A DNA stretch of 64,000 nt, taken from the NCBI RefSeq assembly GCF_900130015.1, contig NZ_FQXS01000010.1, forward strand, positions 62,001-126,000. Direction: 5' to 3'. The position numbers and the translations under genes are program-made. The first letter of the stretch is position 1. Every line of letters starts with the position of its first letter. Below, piece by piece: positions 38,395 through 47,789 of this stretch. The notes below the pieces were generated by a model. That model was not told the origin of the DNA. It worked only from the letters and a program-made list of their open reading frames with translations, and searched no databases. The DNA is from Desulfofustis glycolicus DSM 9705 (GTDB lineage: Bacteria; Desulfobacterota; Desulfobulbia; Desulfobulbales; Desulfocapsaceae).

Positions 38395-38691
38395 CTAAAT
38401 AGGTTGGGACTCCTTTTGTAAAGGATTTCTCTTACGATTAAGGTAGTTATGGTAAATCTTTTTCAGAGAAAAAATCCTTGGCTTCTCATCCCGAAAAATT
38501 TTTGTATCGATTTCAGGGAAAAAACCTCTGAGCTTGTCTGGCATCGTAATAACAATGGCCTTATTGCCTTTTAATGCGCCCTCGGTTACCACGATTTCTA
38601 CCGTTCTTGTCCTTTGACCAGGAATTTCGTGAATCTCATAGGACTTTACATCGTCCATTTTCCAGTTGCTATGATTCGATTTGCTTGCCAT
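38395..38691 (-). CDS. Small hypothetical protein, partner of the TM-GAF protein
   Basis: A 98-residue soluble protein I do not recognise. Its first part contains a short beta-rich stretch (RTRTVEIVVTEGALKGNKAIVITM), its second part is basic and helical. The start at 38691 lies 22 bp inside the end of the TM-GAF gene, so the two are co-translated and may act together. It converges with the integrase gene. Confidence 0.6.
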   Translation of the reverse strand: MASKSNHSNWKMDDVKSYEIHEIPGQRTRTVEIVVTEGALKGNKAIVITMPDKLRGFFPEIDTKIFRDEKPRIFSLKKIYHNYLNRKRNPLQKESQPI

Positions 38692-39679
38692 TGGTTTTCT
38701 CTTGGTTTTCAAGTTGTAATCCACTGATAACATATAGTAAATTGATCACATGGAATAGCGCGTCTCCGATTCCTGCTCCAATCCAAACATCCCATTTCCT
38801 ATTGAAAACTCCTCGAGAGTTGCTGTCAACTGCAAGAAAACCTATACATCCGGCTGCGTTAAAATGAAAGTAAGGGCTTTCCACCTGCTGTATTGGCCAC
38901 ACTATAGCACTCCTATAAGGTAAGGTCCAGTCTTTACATGTGAGTTTTGAGTACCAGCTTCGCTTTTCAGGGATTTTCCCATAAACACCAAAACTACTAC
39001 TCTGATAATCTTCTCTAGCGGCCAGATTATTACAAAAAAAGCTACTTTGTCCTGGGTACCCTTTATTGTAAAGCATCTGAAAATCAATATTTTCCATCAA
39101 TTGATCTTCATGATTGTTATAACGCTTTTTGTCGATTAAAGCATTGTACAAGTACGAAGAGTTATCTCTAGCGAGTGTTCTAACGAACAATTTGCCATCA
39201 TGTTCATAAATAACTTTTATACATGCTCTGCAACTTGTCCCAGTTAACAGTGTGAAAATAGAAGAAAGTGAATCGAGGACTTTTATAAGACCATGAGTTG
39301 TTACAGTGAATATTCGATTAAGTTCTTTTTCACTTAAATCTTTTGTATCTACTTCGCTTAAAAACGTGAATAAGTCTCGAGTATTGTGCAAACAATTATG
39401 GTGAAATTCTGTTATATTTGCATATTTTTCTTTTCTAGAAGAAAGATATTCACGTGCTATCACATATGCTAACAATAACAACAAGACTATGGAAACTGTA
39501 ACTGTCAGGACTAGATCATAAGTTTGCTCTCCAATATTTATAAAAAATCCAAGAGTTCTAATAAAAATAAAAGGGGCAATAACAAGTCCAAATATCTGAA
39601 AAAACTGCTTGATTTTGCATTTAATCATGAATTCTTCAAAGGTGGACTGAAAGTTGTTCCACTTACTTGTTTTTTCCAT
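38669..39679 (-). CDS. Membrane-anchored GAF-domain-like protein
   Basis: A 336-residue protein with two transmembrane helices (about residues 25-48 and 57-80), a helical linker, and a C-terminal region (about 125-325) that looks like a GAF domain: an ordered beta-rich core with LTGTSCRACIKVIYEHDGKL and AAGCIGFLAVDSNSRGVFN. Soluble ligand binding on the inner face of the membrane is plausible. AGGAACT precedes the ATG at 39679. GC content is much lower than in the core genome. GAF-TM proteins next to integrases often belong to defence cargo, but no effector domain is seen here. Confidence 0.6.
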   Translation of the reverse strand: MEKTSKWNNFQSTFEEFMIKCKIKQFFQIFGLVIAPFIFIRTLGFFINIGEQTYDLVLTVTVSIVLLLLLAYVIAREYLSSRKEKYANITEFHHNCLHNTRDLFTFLSEVDTKDLSEKELNRIFTVTTHGLIKVLDSLSSIFTLLTGTSCRACIKVIYEHDGKLFVRTLARDNSSYLYNALIDKKRYNNHEDQLMENIDFQMLYNKGYPGQSSFFCNNLAAREDYQSSSFGVYGKIPEKRSWYSKLTCKDWTLPYRSAIVWPIQQVESPYFHFNAAGCIGFLAVDSNSRGVFNRKWDVWIGAGIGDALFHVINLLYVISGLQLENQEKTNGKQIES

Positions 39680-40122
39680 CGATAGTTCCTGCCATTTTAA
39701 TAAAATTATTTTAACAATTATTTAACAGAAAAATATGTATTTGCAGTATGTATTATAAAGAAAATATTGATGCGATTATTTAACAGATAACAACATACAA
39801 TTCTATCCACCTATATGGGATCATCGGATTTTTCATTTTTATCTGTTGACGATTTCTTGTTCTGAAAACTGGTGTCTGTGGGTACGCAACTCCTGTATTT
39901 ACAGAATGCTTTTTTAGAAAATTGACGATTAGGTGTCACAGACTATCCTTTGCTCGCTCAACATCGGCCAAAAAGCCATATTTCACTTTCTTATGCGGAT
40001 GCCGATGGCAAGGTACGCCCAATTAGAGAGCTGGTTAGTGCAGATTCTTCCATTCCATCCAGAAGCGTGTCACGAGACCCAATAGATATGTGCTTTCCAG
40101 ATATGTCATGATATCCCCAGAG
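39680..40122. other. AT-rich intergenic region with 13-bp direct repeats
   Basis: The region between the TM-GAF gene and the sacsin-like gene has two ATTATTTAACAGA copies at 39717-39729 and 39775-39787. The 132 bases nearest the sacsin-like gene (39991-40122) are open in its frame after its TGA stop. No other gene is supported. Confidence 0.4.
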
Positions 40123-43100
40123 TCATTCCGTTCCCTCAATTATCACCTTCAAATCGTGATGGTGTGTCTCGACGAAGCGAATGCTCGTTTCCTGATCACC
40201 GAGCGTAATTGGGATGTCGCAATCTACCGTACTGACCAATTTGTCTCTTAGGTCAGCCATCGCATCGTCGTCGCTCTTTACAAACTCCTCGTACATAGCC
40301 GCGCATAGGGGGCAAAGGGCCAGATACTGAGTTTCATGTTCCTTCGGCAGATATTTTTTGGAGAGCACTTCCTTTTTCTCGAAGTAGTGTGCTCCATCTC
40401 GCTTTCGAAAGGGCATCTCTTCTTTGCATATCTGGCAGACCATTTGGTCTGCCTCATTCGTGTATTGGTTCCGGAGCCATGTGATCGGATCAATGGTACC
40501 GTTGGTGGTTCGAACACTTCTTTCGCGTTTCTCGTATTCCTTATCGGGCGCGTCGGATAGTTGCTCGCCAAGGCGCTCTTGACGTCGTTCCGGATTTGAC
40601 ACTTGCCGGGTTGGAAATGTTGGGCGTTCTTTTCGGCCAGCCAAGGCGGCTTTCAACTGCTCAATCTCGCCACGATGGCTTTTCAGGAAATCGATGTCCT
40701 CGAGGCTAACTCCGAGTTCTGTTGCGTGTTCACGTTTCAGCTCATCCTCGCTCTTCAGCACATCCTGATCCGCCTTCTCGGGGTCGGGTTGAACACCAAG
40801 AGCCTCTGCAAGCTCTTCGTTACGCTTTAATTCACCAACCAAGTCGGCGATTCTGCATTCAGAAGGCTTCTTGAATTCGTCGACAGCAACGGGTAACCAC
40901 GCATGGTTCTTTAACATCTTGCACAACTTCGAGTCCTCTTCGTAGGTGGTGGCATTGTCGTAGTTCTGGTGGGTGGCATGTTGGTAGCGGCCGTGTAGAA
41001 ACCTAATTAGAGGAGGCAACAACTCGTTCCAGATGTAAACCGCCTTTGGAAGTGAGATGTGCATGAGTGCGTGTTCCAAATCGTCGATACTCGTATCGGG
41101 GTCAAACCCCTCGGCCCCACGCTTATGCCATCCATGATATGAACACAAAGGAACAAAGTGATTGCGACTTGTATGGAGGCCGCGACAATTGATGACCGGA
41201 CCAGTGCGGACGCCCAGCTTCTGCCAGTCGATGTTCTCCACTTGTTCGGCCAGGAACCAGATATTCACATTTTCCTCGAAAAAGGTTTGCAACTCCGGAG
41301 ACTGAAAGAACAAATTAGTTGGCCTGTCGTAGAATTGCTCGCTTGTTTTTGCGTTAGTAGCCAGCGCCCAAGTGGTGTCCTTAAGTGCGGATATCATTTT
41401 GCTGTAATGTGGAGAATCTTCCAAGTCCATGGCATCGGCGATGACCGAAACATGGTCTGTGTGTGTGTCATCTTCTATTTCAGAATCGTCCTGATAAAGA
41501 GGGATGATGTCATTAAGCACACGCGTGCAGATGTCAGGAGCGACTATACCAAGCCGCTGCATAAACTCCGCTACCTTCTCGTTTTCGTAGATAGACTTGC
41601 GGACAACGTGGTACTCCACCCTTGACTCGACAGGGAGAAAGACGTTGGGATTACCTAATTCATCGAAAGGAGTGCGTTGCCGTCCGTCCTGACATCTGAT
41701 AATCGGTTTCCTGCGAAGGGGACCTTCTGCTGGATGCCCATGAACACCTTTTGGTCTCCAAAGCGCTTCCTGGCCGGATAAATATCCATAAAAATCAACA
41801 AACCATTCATCTGACTGGCTAGACAGAAAGGCATGGTTGATTCTTCGGGCTAAAACGTCAGGAGTCACTTCCTCCACATCAAGTTCAAGAATCAAATAAA
41901 ACCGTAGGTCAAGCGTTCGTTCCCGGGTTATATCCGCGGCAAGCCATTTTATCGCGGCGGCTGGGGACTGAAACAACTGACCAAGCTGCTTCTGGCTCAG
42001 TAGTTTTCTGAGGTCAGCACCTCGAGCGAGTTTTGCGTTCCCGGCGGAAACGAAGGAACCGTCATCGGCTGGTAGGAGTTCATCTTTGATCAACGTGTTC
42101 CGAACCGACTCGACAATTGGATAAAACATGCTGTCGTCTGGGAAATCTTCGGTTCTAATAGGAAGCGCCTCGAGGAAGGATACCGAGAGTAAGCCAAGAT
42201 CTTTTATCTCAGAAAGAATGTCTCCGATGAGTTCAGCGGTTTCTTTTACCAGAGTCTCATTCCATTCGTCGTTTTTTGGTATATTGTCACGAGATGGGGT
42301 TGTCCTATATGGTCCTTGGATGAGGAATCCGAACCTTGTGGCCTTCTCTGTGGGGAAATAAACGACCAGGGGAGAATCCTTGACTTTAACTATACGTTCG
42401 GGCTTCTTTCCGCCTTTGTCTTCAGCCTCCAGCCGGAAGCTGACCTCAACACGCACAGTTTCCGAATTTCCCGGTACTGGTAGCGGTCGTTCAAAAATGA
42501 GCCAGTTTTCCTCCTCTTCCTTGCCGTTGTTTTGACCGATGACGCTGACTTGTCGGGCGGGCCCTCGTGGAATCTCTTCTCGCAGATAGACACCGCCTGT
42601 TGAGTTTGGCAGCCTGTACTCGATTTCGTTGATCCTTCGGAGGAATAAAAGCGTTCTGGCGCTCAGGTTGTGGAGGCGAGCGCCGATTTCCTTGCATGCG
42701 GTTTCGGGTGCTATTTCTTCAGTATTGAAGGGAAAGACAAAGAGCGTGGTCCAGGAGTTACCGGCTGGCTTTGAGGTCACCGCGTAAGGGCGCACGTAGT
42801 TCTCTATCCTGAAACCTTCGCCGCCTGAGTGAACTTCCGGAGTAGCCGTGTAGGCGTAGACCGACTTGAAACCAATCCCAAACTTTCCAATTTGCGTCAG
42901 ATCTTCGGCTTTGGTTCCTTCACCTACACCACATACCCCCCTGACATCCCGCTCATTAAAAAGGCGGCCGTCATGGGTAACCTCCAGTCTGTCGTCAAAA
43001 AGGCTGAAGAGTATCCGGGTAGCGCCAGCATCCTCCGCATTCTGAAGAAGCTCGAAAACGAAATGCGTTCGATCTGTGTACAGTCGACCCAGAAAGGACA

Positions 43101-43167
43101 GGTGGCGTGTCCCTTGACCGTACTCACGGATATTGTCCTCTCGTATCTTGTCGTAGTCAGTCGGCAT
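40123..43167 (-). CDS. Sacsin/NOV-type GHKL ATPase with C-terminal zinc-knuckle region
   Basis: The 1014-residue protein starts with an Hsp90-like (GHKL) ATPase domain of the sacsin/NOV kind at about residues 15-180: RTHFVFELLQNAEDAGATRI carries the catalytic Glu and Asn, and GKFGIGFKSVYAYT the lid glycines. A long helical middle follows. Near residues 920-970 a Cys/His cluster, CQICKEEMPFRKRDG, HYFE and CPLC, resembles a treble-clef or degenerate HNH finger. Start at ATG 43167 with a purine-rich GGGGGAAGAG site; this lies 11 bp inside the end of the HEPN-SNF2 gene, so the two are coupled. NOV-type ATPases recur in phage defence islands. The active role here is unknown; sensing or coupling to the nuclease partners is plausible. 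Confidence 0.8.
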   Translation of the reverse strand: MPTDYDKIREDNIREYGQGTRHLSFLGRLYTDRTHFVFELLQNAEDAGATRILFSLFDDRLEVTHDGRLFNERDVRGVCGVGEGTKAEDLTQIGKFGIGFKSVYAYTATPEVHSGGEGFRIENYVRPYAVTSKPAGNSWTTLFVFPFNTEEIAPETACKEIGARLHNLSARTLLFLRRINEIEYRLPNSTGGVYLREEIPRGPARQVSVIGQNNGKEEEENWLIFERPLPVPGNSETVRVEVSFRLEAEDKGGKKPERIVKVKDSPLVVYFPTEKATRFGFLIQGPYRTTPSRDNIPKNDEWNETLVKETAELIGDILSEIKDLGLLSVSFLEALPIRTEDFPDDSMFYPIVESVRNTLIKDELLPADDGSFVSAGNAKLARGADLRKLLSQKQLGQLFQSPAAAIKWLAADITRERTLDLRFYLILELDVEEVTPDVLARRINHAFLSSQSDEWFVDFYGYLSGQEALWRPKGVHGHPAEGPLRRKPIIRCQDGRQRTPFDELGNPNVFLPVESRVEYHVVRKSIYENEKVAEFMQRLGIVAPDICTRVLNDIIPLYQDDSEIEDDTHTDHVSVIADAMDLEDSPHYSKMISALKDTTWALATNAKTSEQFYDRPTNLFFQSPELQTFFEENVNIWFLAEQVENIDWQKLGVRTGPVINCRGLHTSRNHFVPLCSYHGWHKRGAEGFDPDTSIDDLEHALMHISLPKAVYIWNELLPPLIRFLHGRYQHATHQNYDNATTYEEDSKLCKMLKNHAWLPVAVDEFKKPSECRIADLVGELKRNEELAEALGVQPDPEKADQDVLKSEDELKREHATELGVSLEDIDFLKSHRGEIEQLKAALAGRKERPTFPTRQVSNPERRQERLGEQLSDAPDKEYEKRERSVRTTNGTIDPITWLRNQYTNEADQMVCQICKEEMPFRKRDGAHYFEKKEVLSKKYLPKEHETQYLALCPLCAAMYEEFVKSDDDAMADLRDKLVSTVDCDIPITLGDQETSIRFVETHHHDLKVIIEGTE

Positions 43168-46100
43168 TGGCTCTTCCCCCGGAAACATGAAGCACACCAT
43201 ACGCAACAGGACCAGCGACGATATCCGCTCTCTCCAGAGCGATGTCCAGCTCTTGGCTTCGCCTTGCGTAGTCTGCCTCTGCGGCGGCGATTTGAGACCG
43301 ACGCATTTTTTGTATCTTTTCGTTGGTCGCTTGGCTGAGCTGTTCTTCTAAAAGAGCGATTCGCGCCCGGTGACTGGTGGTTAGGCTTTCCCGCCGGTAT
43401 TCGGCCTGTTCCTGGGTCTTTTGCCGGTGTCTGCTTCTCGCGTCGCTCCATGAGTTGTAGTGGTGAGCATCCAAAGCGTCCCAAACTGAAGCGCCAAGCC
43501 CGCTTGGCATAGCGCCAGGACAATCCGCCGCATTCTCCAAAAGGCGACCAAGATGTTCGTTCACCATGGTGTTCGAGGCGATAGGCTTAAGCACCAAGTC
43601 TTCCCTGATGCCGTGGAAGTGCCACTGGTAAATGGCGAATTTGTAGCGCCCAATAGGTATCTCGTTCGACGCTACCTCCAGATTGGTTATGACCCGTTGT
43701 TTGGTATCATATGACAGGGCCGCCTGTTTGACCAATGGATGGAGGGGCATGATGAAGGCGGCCTCGGGATGCTGCATGGCGCAATCAGACTCGAAGGTGA
43801 TGGCCAAATGCTGGCTCCCGCCCTTGAGCCAATTTTCCCATTCGCGGTAAGCGGAAGTGTTCTGCCGGGGGAGCTGCTGAAAATCCTTTAAAAGGTGGCC
43901 ACGGGATTCCTGGGCCAGCCGGAGGGTCTTGAGCGGCTTTTCGCCCAGAATAAACTCCTGGTCTTTACCGCACACGCGCTGCAGGTAAAAGGTCACCAGC
44001 CTGCGGAGTGAAGCCGGTGATAGCCAGAAACTCGCCGCGTCGGCAATTTCGCGGTTCATCTGCTCTTGGGGAAGGCGAATGCCAAACAGCTCCGCCTGCT
44101 TCTGCTCCAGGTCTTCCTGCTCCAGGATGAGCCGGATTTTGTTGTCGGATAGTTGCTGGAGCTTCCCCTTGCGCTCCTCCTCACTCAGCTCGTAGTTTTC
44201 CACGATGTTTTTGATCTCACGAGTGATTTCCCCGAGTATTTCCTCGCTCCCTCCGAGGGCGTTATTGAAGACCCCGATGCGCACCAGGCACCGCTCGTAG
44301 ATATCCGCATCCACGGTTCCCGGCGTGATCAAGTTGACGATGGCGACGCTCTCGCTCTTCTGCCCGTTTCTGTCGATACGGCCGATGCGCTGTTCTACTC
44401 GCATGGGATTCCAGGGAAGATCGTAGTTCACAATGCAGTCGCAGAACTGATAATCGAGACCTTCGCAGCCGATTTCGGAAAACAGCAACAGGTCGAGACA
44501 GTCCTCATCCTCCTTCGGCTTCTCAAAACGGGCGCGAAGGGACACACGATCCTCATCAGGCGTTCCACCATGGACCAACCCGACGCGGAAACCGTCCTTG
44601 CTGAGATGGTCGAAGAGGTAGCTTAGGGTATGCCGGAAGCTGCTGAACAGCATGACCTTGTTGTTCGGGAGGCTTTGCTTGTCGCGGATGATGTTGCGTA
44701 AAGCTTCGAGCTTGGGGTCGCTTGCCTCCAGGGTACGAGCCGCCTTCAGCAGATTCTCGATTTGGCTTTGGATGGGAATGATGGCCTCGTCCTCAGGGAC
44801 TCCGGTGTCATCCGCTTCTTCCCAGGACAGTTCGTCGAGATGGCGATTGAGGATTTCCTCAAGAAAGGGGGCAAGACCAAAGAGGCAACTGGCCGCTTGT
44901 CGCCTGATGGTGGTCATCATGAACTTCACGTTAACCCCATTGTGAATCTGGTTGAATATTTCAGCCTGGATTCTCAAAAGTTCGTCATGCAAATGCTGCT
45001 GAGCTGGAGTGAATGGCACGACGACCGTCTCGGGTTTCCTGACCGTGAAATTCCCAATGTCGCGGCGGCGGGTTCTGTTGATGATACCGGTGAAGGTGTG
45101 CATCCCCTCTGTGTCGGAGATCATCCTTATGCGTTCCTCGTGTGTAACCGCGCTCTCCAAGAGTTTAGAGCGGACCCGACCAAAATCCGGATTATGCCTG
45201 AGTATGGACTGGCCCCAGGGCGTGGATGCCGCCTGATCGAGAGCTTCTATCGCCAGGTTTTGCCATTCCCGCATTTGAGACCGCATCGCCGACACCGCCT
45301 GATTAATAAACGGGTTTGGCTCAGCCATGTGCGAGAAGCTCTCATGGTCGATGATGAGATCGGGGCGGAGCATGTTAAGAAGAACAAAGAGGTCGTTGCT
45401 GCCGAGCTGGATCGGGGTAGCCGTCAAGAAAACTACCGCTTCAGCATGATCGCAGAAAAACTTCACGGCCTTATGGCTGAATGTATCCTGGTTTCGAATG
45501 TGGTGAGCCTCATCGACAATAACCAGATCGAAGCGCGGTGGCGGATCAAGGTCCAGGAGGCCTTTTTTCCGCTTACGCTTTCCTTCGGGAGCCGAGCCAT
45601 ACAGGAGTGTTTCATCGAACTGGGAGTACGGGACGATGCTTTTCTGGTGTTGCTCCGGCCAGACACCATCCAGATCCATCTCGTTAATGCAATACCGCAA
45701 GGTAGCGCCATCAAGATGGGTAAAACGCTCCTCGAAGCGTTTCATCTCGTTCTGCCACTTTTTCTCGGTAACCAGCGGGCGCGGGCAGACAATGAGCACG
45801 GAACGTATCTCTCGCCGCGCCTGGAGCTCGCGCAGGATGAGGCCGGCTTCAATGGTCTTTCCTACACCAACGCCGTCGGCAATGAGCAAGCGTGGGCGAT
45901 CCGACCGGATAAATCGCAACACCGGTCTGAATTGATACGGGATGAAGTCAACACGGGCGGCGTTGAGTGAGTAGAGGGTGGATAGTCCCGGATACTTTAT
46001 CTGTAGCGCGGTGAGATAGGCATGGAATTGGTCGCAGGGTAAGGCTTCTACCTTTTCCTCACGCTGATCTTCGGCTTGCAATTGCGACGCGTAAAACGTT

Positions 46101-46750
46101 TGGGTTGTCCCGTCTAAGAAGACCTTGAATCGGTTCTCCGGCTTTCCGGGCAACACGGCAATCACAGCGCCACGGCTTGATGGGTTTGATTTGGCGAAGA
46201 CGATTTGGCCGGGTTCGAATTCGGCTGCATCGTTTTTCCTTTCTTGAGGCGCGGAGGACGTCTCTGCGCCTGGGTCAGGTTGCGGCTGGATCTCCGTCGC
46301 GAGGAGAGCCGCCTTTGTCTTCCGTAATTCTTGAATCAACGTGTCATCCGCGCCGATAACAACCGCAAAACGCTGAAGGGTGTCCAGATCTCGGTATATG
46401 TCGTCAACGGGGAAGCCCTCTGTGTCCGCGTGTGCCCAGTGATTACGGACCGTTTGCATTTCCTTGACGAAGTGACGGGCTTCGGAGGTCAGGTCCAGGC
46501 TGTTGGAAATCTGATACCAGTTCTGGTCCAACACCCGAAGAAGTCCAGCGAGGTCAAGGCCACCCAGTGACGTGATGTTGCGTTGCTCCAACCGTCTCTT
46601 TTGCTGAAACGACAGGGTGTTTACGACCGCTTTGTTCCACCAGTCGTCAAACAGCGGAGGTAACACTCTTTCTAGAAATACGGCGAGCTGCCCGGCTACG
46701 TCGCTAAGATGCTTCGCAACCGCTCCGTGAACCAAGGCTTTCCCCTGCAT
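43157..46750 (-). CDS. Swt1-type HEPN domain fused to SNF2/HepA-family helicase
   Basis: The 1197-residue protein begins with a Swt1-family HEPN domain (about residues 1-150) containing VRNHWAHAD, an R-x4-H motif of HEPN ribonucleases. A linker leads to a superfamily 2 helicase of the RapA/HepA type: Walker A IADGVGVGKTIEAGL near residue 300, VDEAHHIRN, and motifs V-VI QRIGRIDRNGQ. A C-terminal coiled coil follows (about 1110-1190). ATG 46750 lies 4 bases after the stop of the Mrr gene and has GGAGAG upstream; the longer frame would overlap that gene. It could translocate on DNA or RNA polymerase complexes while the HEPN part cuts RNA. Sits between the Mrr and sacsin-like genes. Confidence 0.82.
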   Translation of the reverse strand: MQGKALVHGAVAKHLSDVAGQLAVFLERVLPPLFDDWWNKAVVNTLSFQQKRRLEQRNITSLGGLDLAGLLRVLDQNWYQISNSLDLTSEARHFVKEMQTVRNHWAHADTEGFPVDDIYRDLDTLQRFAVVIGADDTLIQELRKTKAALLATEIQPQPDPGAETSSAPQERKNDAAEFEPGQIVFAKSNPSSRGAVIAVLPGKPENRFKVFLDGTTQTFYASQLQAEDQREEKVEALPCDQFHAYLTALQIKYPGLSTLYSLNAARVDFIPYQFRPVLRFIRSDRPRLLIADGVGVGKTIEAGLILRELQARREIRSVLIVCPRPLVTEKKWQNEMKRFEERFTHLDGATLRYCINEMDLDGVWPEQHQKSIVPYSQFDETLLYGSAPEGKRKRKKGLLDLDPPPRFDLVIVDEAHHIRNQDTFSHKAVKFFCDHAEAVVFLTATPIQLGSNDLFVLLNMLRPDLIIDHESFSHMAEPNPFINQAVSAMRSQMREWQNLAIEALDQAASTPWGQSILRHNPDFGRVRSKLLESAVTHEERIRMISDTEGMHTFTGIINRTRRRDIGNFTVRKPETVVVPFTPAQQHLHDELLRIQAEIFNQIHNGVNVKFMMTTIRRQAASCLFGLAPFLEEILNRHLDELSWEEADDTGVPEDEAIIPIQSQIENLLKAARTLEASDPKLEALRNIIRDKQSLPNNKVMLFSSFRHTLSYLFDHLSKDGFRVGLVHGGTPDEDRVSLRARFEKPKEDEDCLDLLLFSEIGCEGLDYQFCDCIVNYDLPWNPMRVEQRIGRIDRNGQKSESVAIVNLITPGTVDADIYERCLVRIGVFNNALGGSEEILGEITREIKNIVENYELSEEERKGKLQQLSDNKIRLILEQEDLEQKQAELFGIRLPQEQMNREIADAASFWLSPASLRRLVTFYLQRVCGKDQEFILGEKPLKTLRLAQESRGHLLKDFQQLPRQNTSAYREWENWLKGGSQHLAITFESDCAMQHPEAAFIMPLHPLVKQAALSYDTKQRVITNLEVASNEIPIGRYKFAIYQWHFHGIREDLVLKPIASNTMVNEHLGRLLENAADCPGAMPSGLGASVWDALDAHHYNSWSDARSRHRQKTQEQAEYRRESLTTSHRARIALLEEQLSQATNEKIQKMRRSQIAAAEADYARRSQELDIALERADIVAGPVAYGVLHVSGGRANAD

Positions 46751-46754
46751 TTTC

Positions 46755-47789
46755 TTACTCTCCTCCTGCCGTATATTCTTCATCAATTTCAAACAAGTCA
46801 GGCGTCGAGCGATGAACGCCGATGCCGTGTTCCATCAGGAGCATCACGAGCTGTTCGCCATTCATCAGGGCGATGGGGGTCTTGTCAGACTGGGCAGCTT
46901 CCTTGACGGCTCCTGAGCTGAAGTCGCTCGTGGTGATGATCAAACCTTGTTCGTGCGCCCCCAGACTGCCGCGCACCTGCTGCACCACCGGAGCCTGTAT
47001 GTTGTTTTTAATCCTCCACTTCTTGACCTGGACGGCCATCTTGATGCGGACCACGTCACCCACCACCAGGGTGCCCCGAACATCAATGCCGCCGTCGCCG
47101 CTGAGCTTGGTCACTTCGACCATCTCAAAACCCATCTCCGCCAGCAACTGTGAGATGAGCTCCTCGAACTCACCAGGCTTCATGTCCAGCAACCTCTCGC
47201 GCAGGGTTCTTCGAATCTGGTGGTTGTGCTGCTCGATTTGGAACGCGAGGCCTTGTCCCATCCATCGGCTCAGGCCCACATAGCCACGGCCGTGTTGGAC
47301 AAAGCGAGGGCGCTCACCGCGTTTCTGCTGGCGTTTGATTTCGGTAATTACCTGGGCGTACATGGTGGCCTCGGGCGTTTTGCCGCCTGTCACTAGCCAA
47401 CTTTTTTGCAGGGCCTTCTTGGTAATTTCCTTGTAATGCATCGGCTTCTTGCCGCCGAACTCCTCAAGCACTTTCTGAGCACAATCAGTGAACGAAAAAC
47501 CAGAGTTAGGTTCTGGAGCCTTTTGGATGGTTGCAGGAACCGGCGCGGCGCCGCTCGATACTGAAGTTGAATCCCGAAGTGCGAAGGTCTGAGGACCGAC
47601 CTTTATAAAAGGCGACTTGTCCCCATTGCGCTTGATGTCGGAGTAGAGGCGGGCGCTGACGGTGGCGTCTGGGGTCTTTCCTTCGGAGTGCCAGAGACCA
47701 GCAGCCATAATCCGCTCGGCAATCTCTTTAGCATGGAGAGGCCTTTCAGCTCCTTTCAAAATCTCCAATGCAGCAGCTTGCACATTCAA
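46755..47789 (-). CDS. HARE-HTH / Mrr-type restriction endonuclease
   Basis: The 344-residue protein has two tandem HARE-HTH domains (residues about 3-73, [20 protein letters not shown], and 100-177, [17 protein letters not shown]), which in other proteins recognise DNA or modified bases. Residues about 200-330 are an Mrr catalytic domain: [20 protein letters not shown], a metal-binding Asp in GDGGIDVRG and QVKKWR, the Q-x-K form of the PD-(D/E)xK site. Start is TTG at 47789, overlapping the TGA of the res gene, with GGAGG 9 bases upstream. Mrr enzymes often cut modified DNA, so this may attack phage DNA with altered bases. Confidence 0.85.
   Translation of the reverse strand: MNVQAAALEILKGAERPLHAKEIAERIMAAGLWHSEGKTPDATVSARLYSDIKRNGDKSPFIKVGPQTFALRDSTSVSSGAAPVPATIQKAPEPNSGFSFTDCAQKVLEEFGGKKPMHYKEITKKALQKSWLVTGGKTPEATMYAQVITEIKRQQKRGERPRFVQHGRGYVGLSRWMGQGLAFQIEQHNHQIRRTLRERLLDMKPGEFEELISQLLAEMGFEMVEVTKLSGDGGIDVRGTLVVGDVVRIKMAVQVKKWRIKNNIQAPVVQQVRGSLGAHEQGLIITTSDFSSGAVKEAAQSDKTPIALMNGEQLVMLLMEHGIGVHRSTPDLFEIDEEYTAGGE

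Noticed and set aside
46751-46792. Longer start for the HEPN-SNF2 gene (ATG 46792)
   Set aside because: It would overlap the Mrr gene by 38 bp and lacks a ribosome site, while ATG 46750 has one directly after the Mrr stop.
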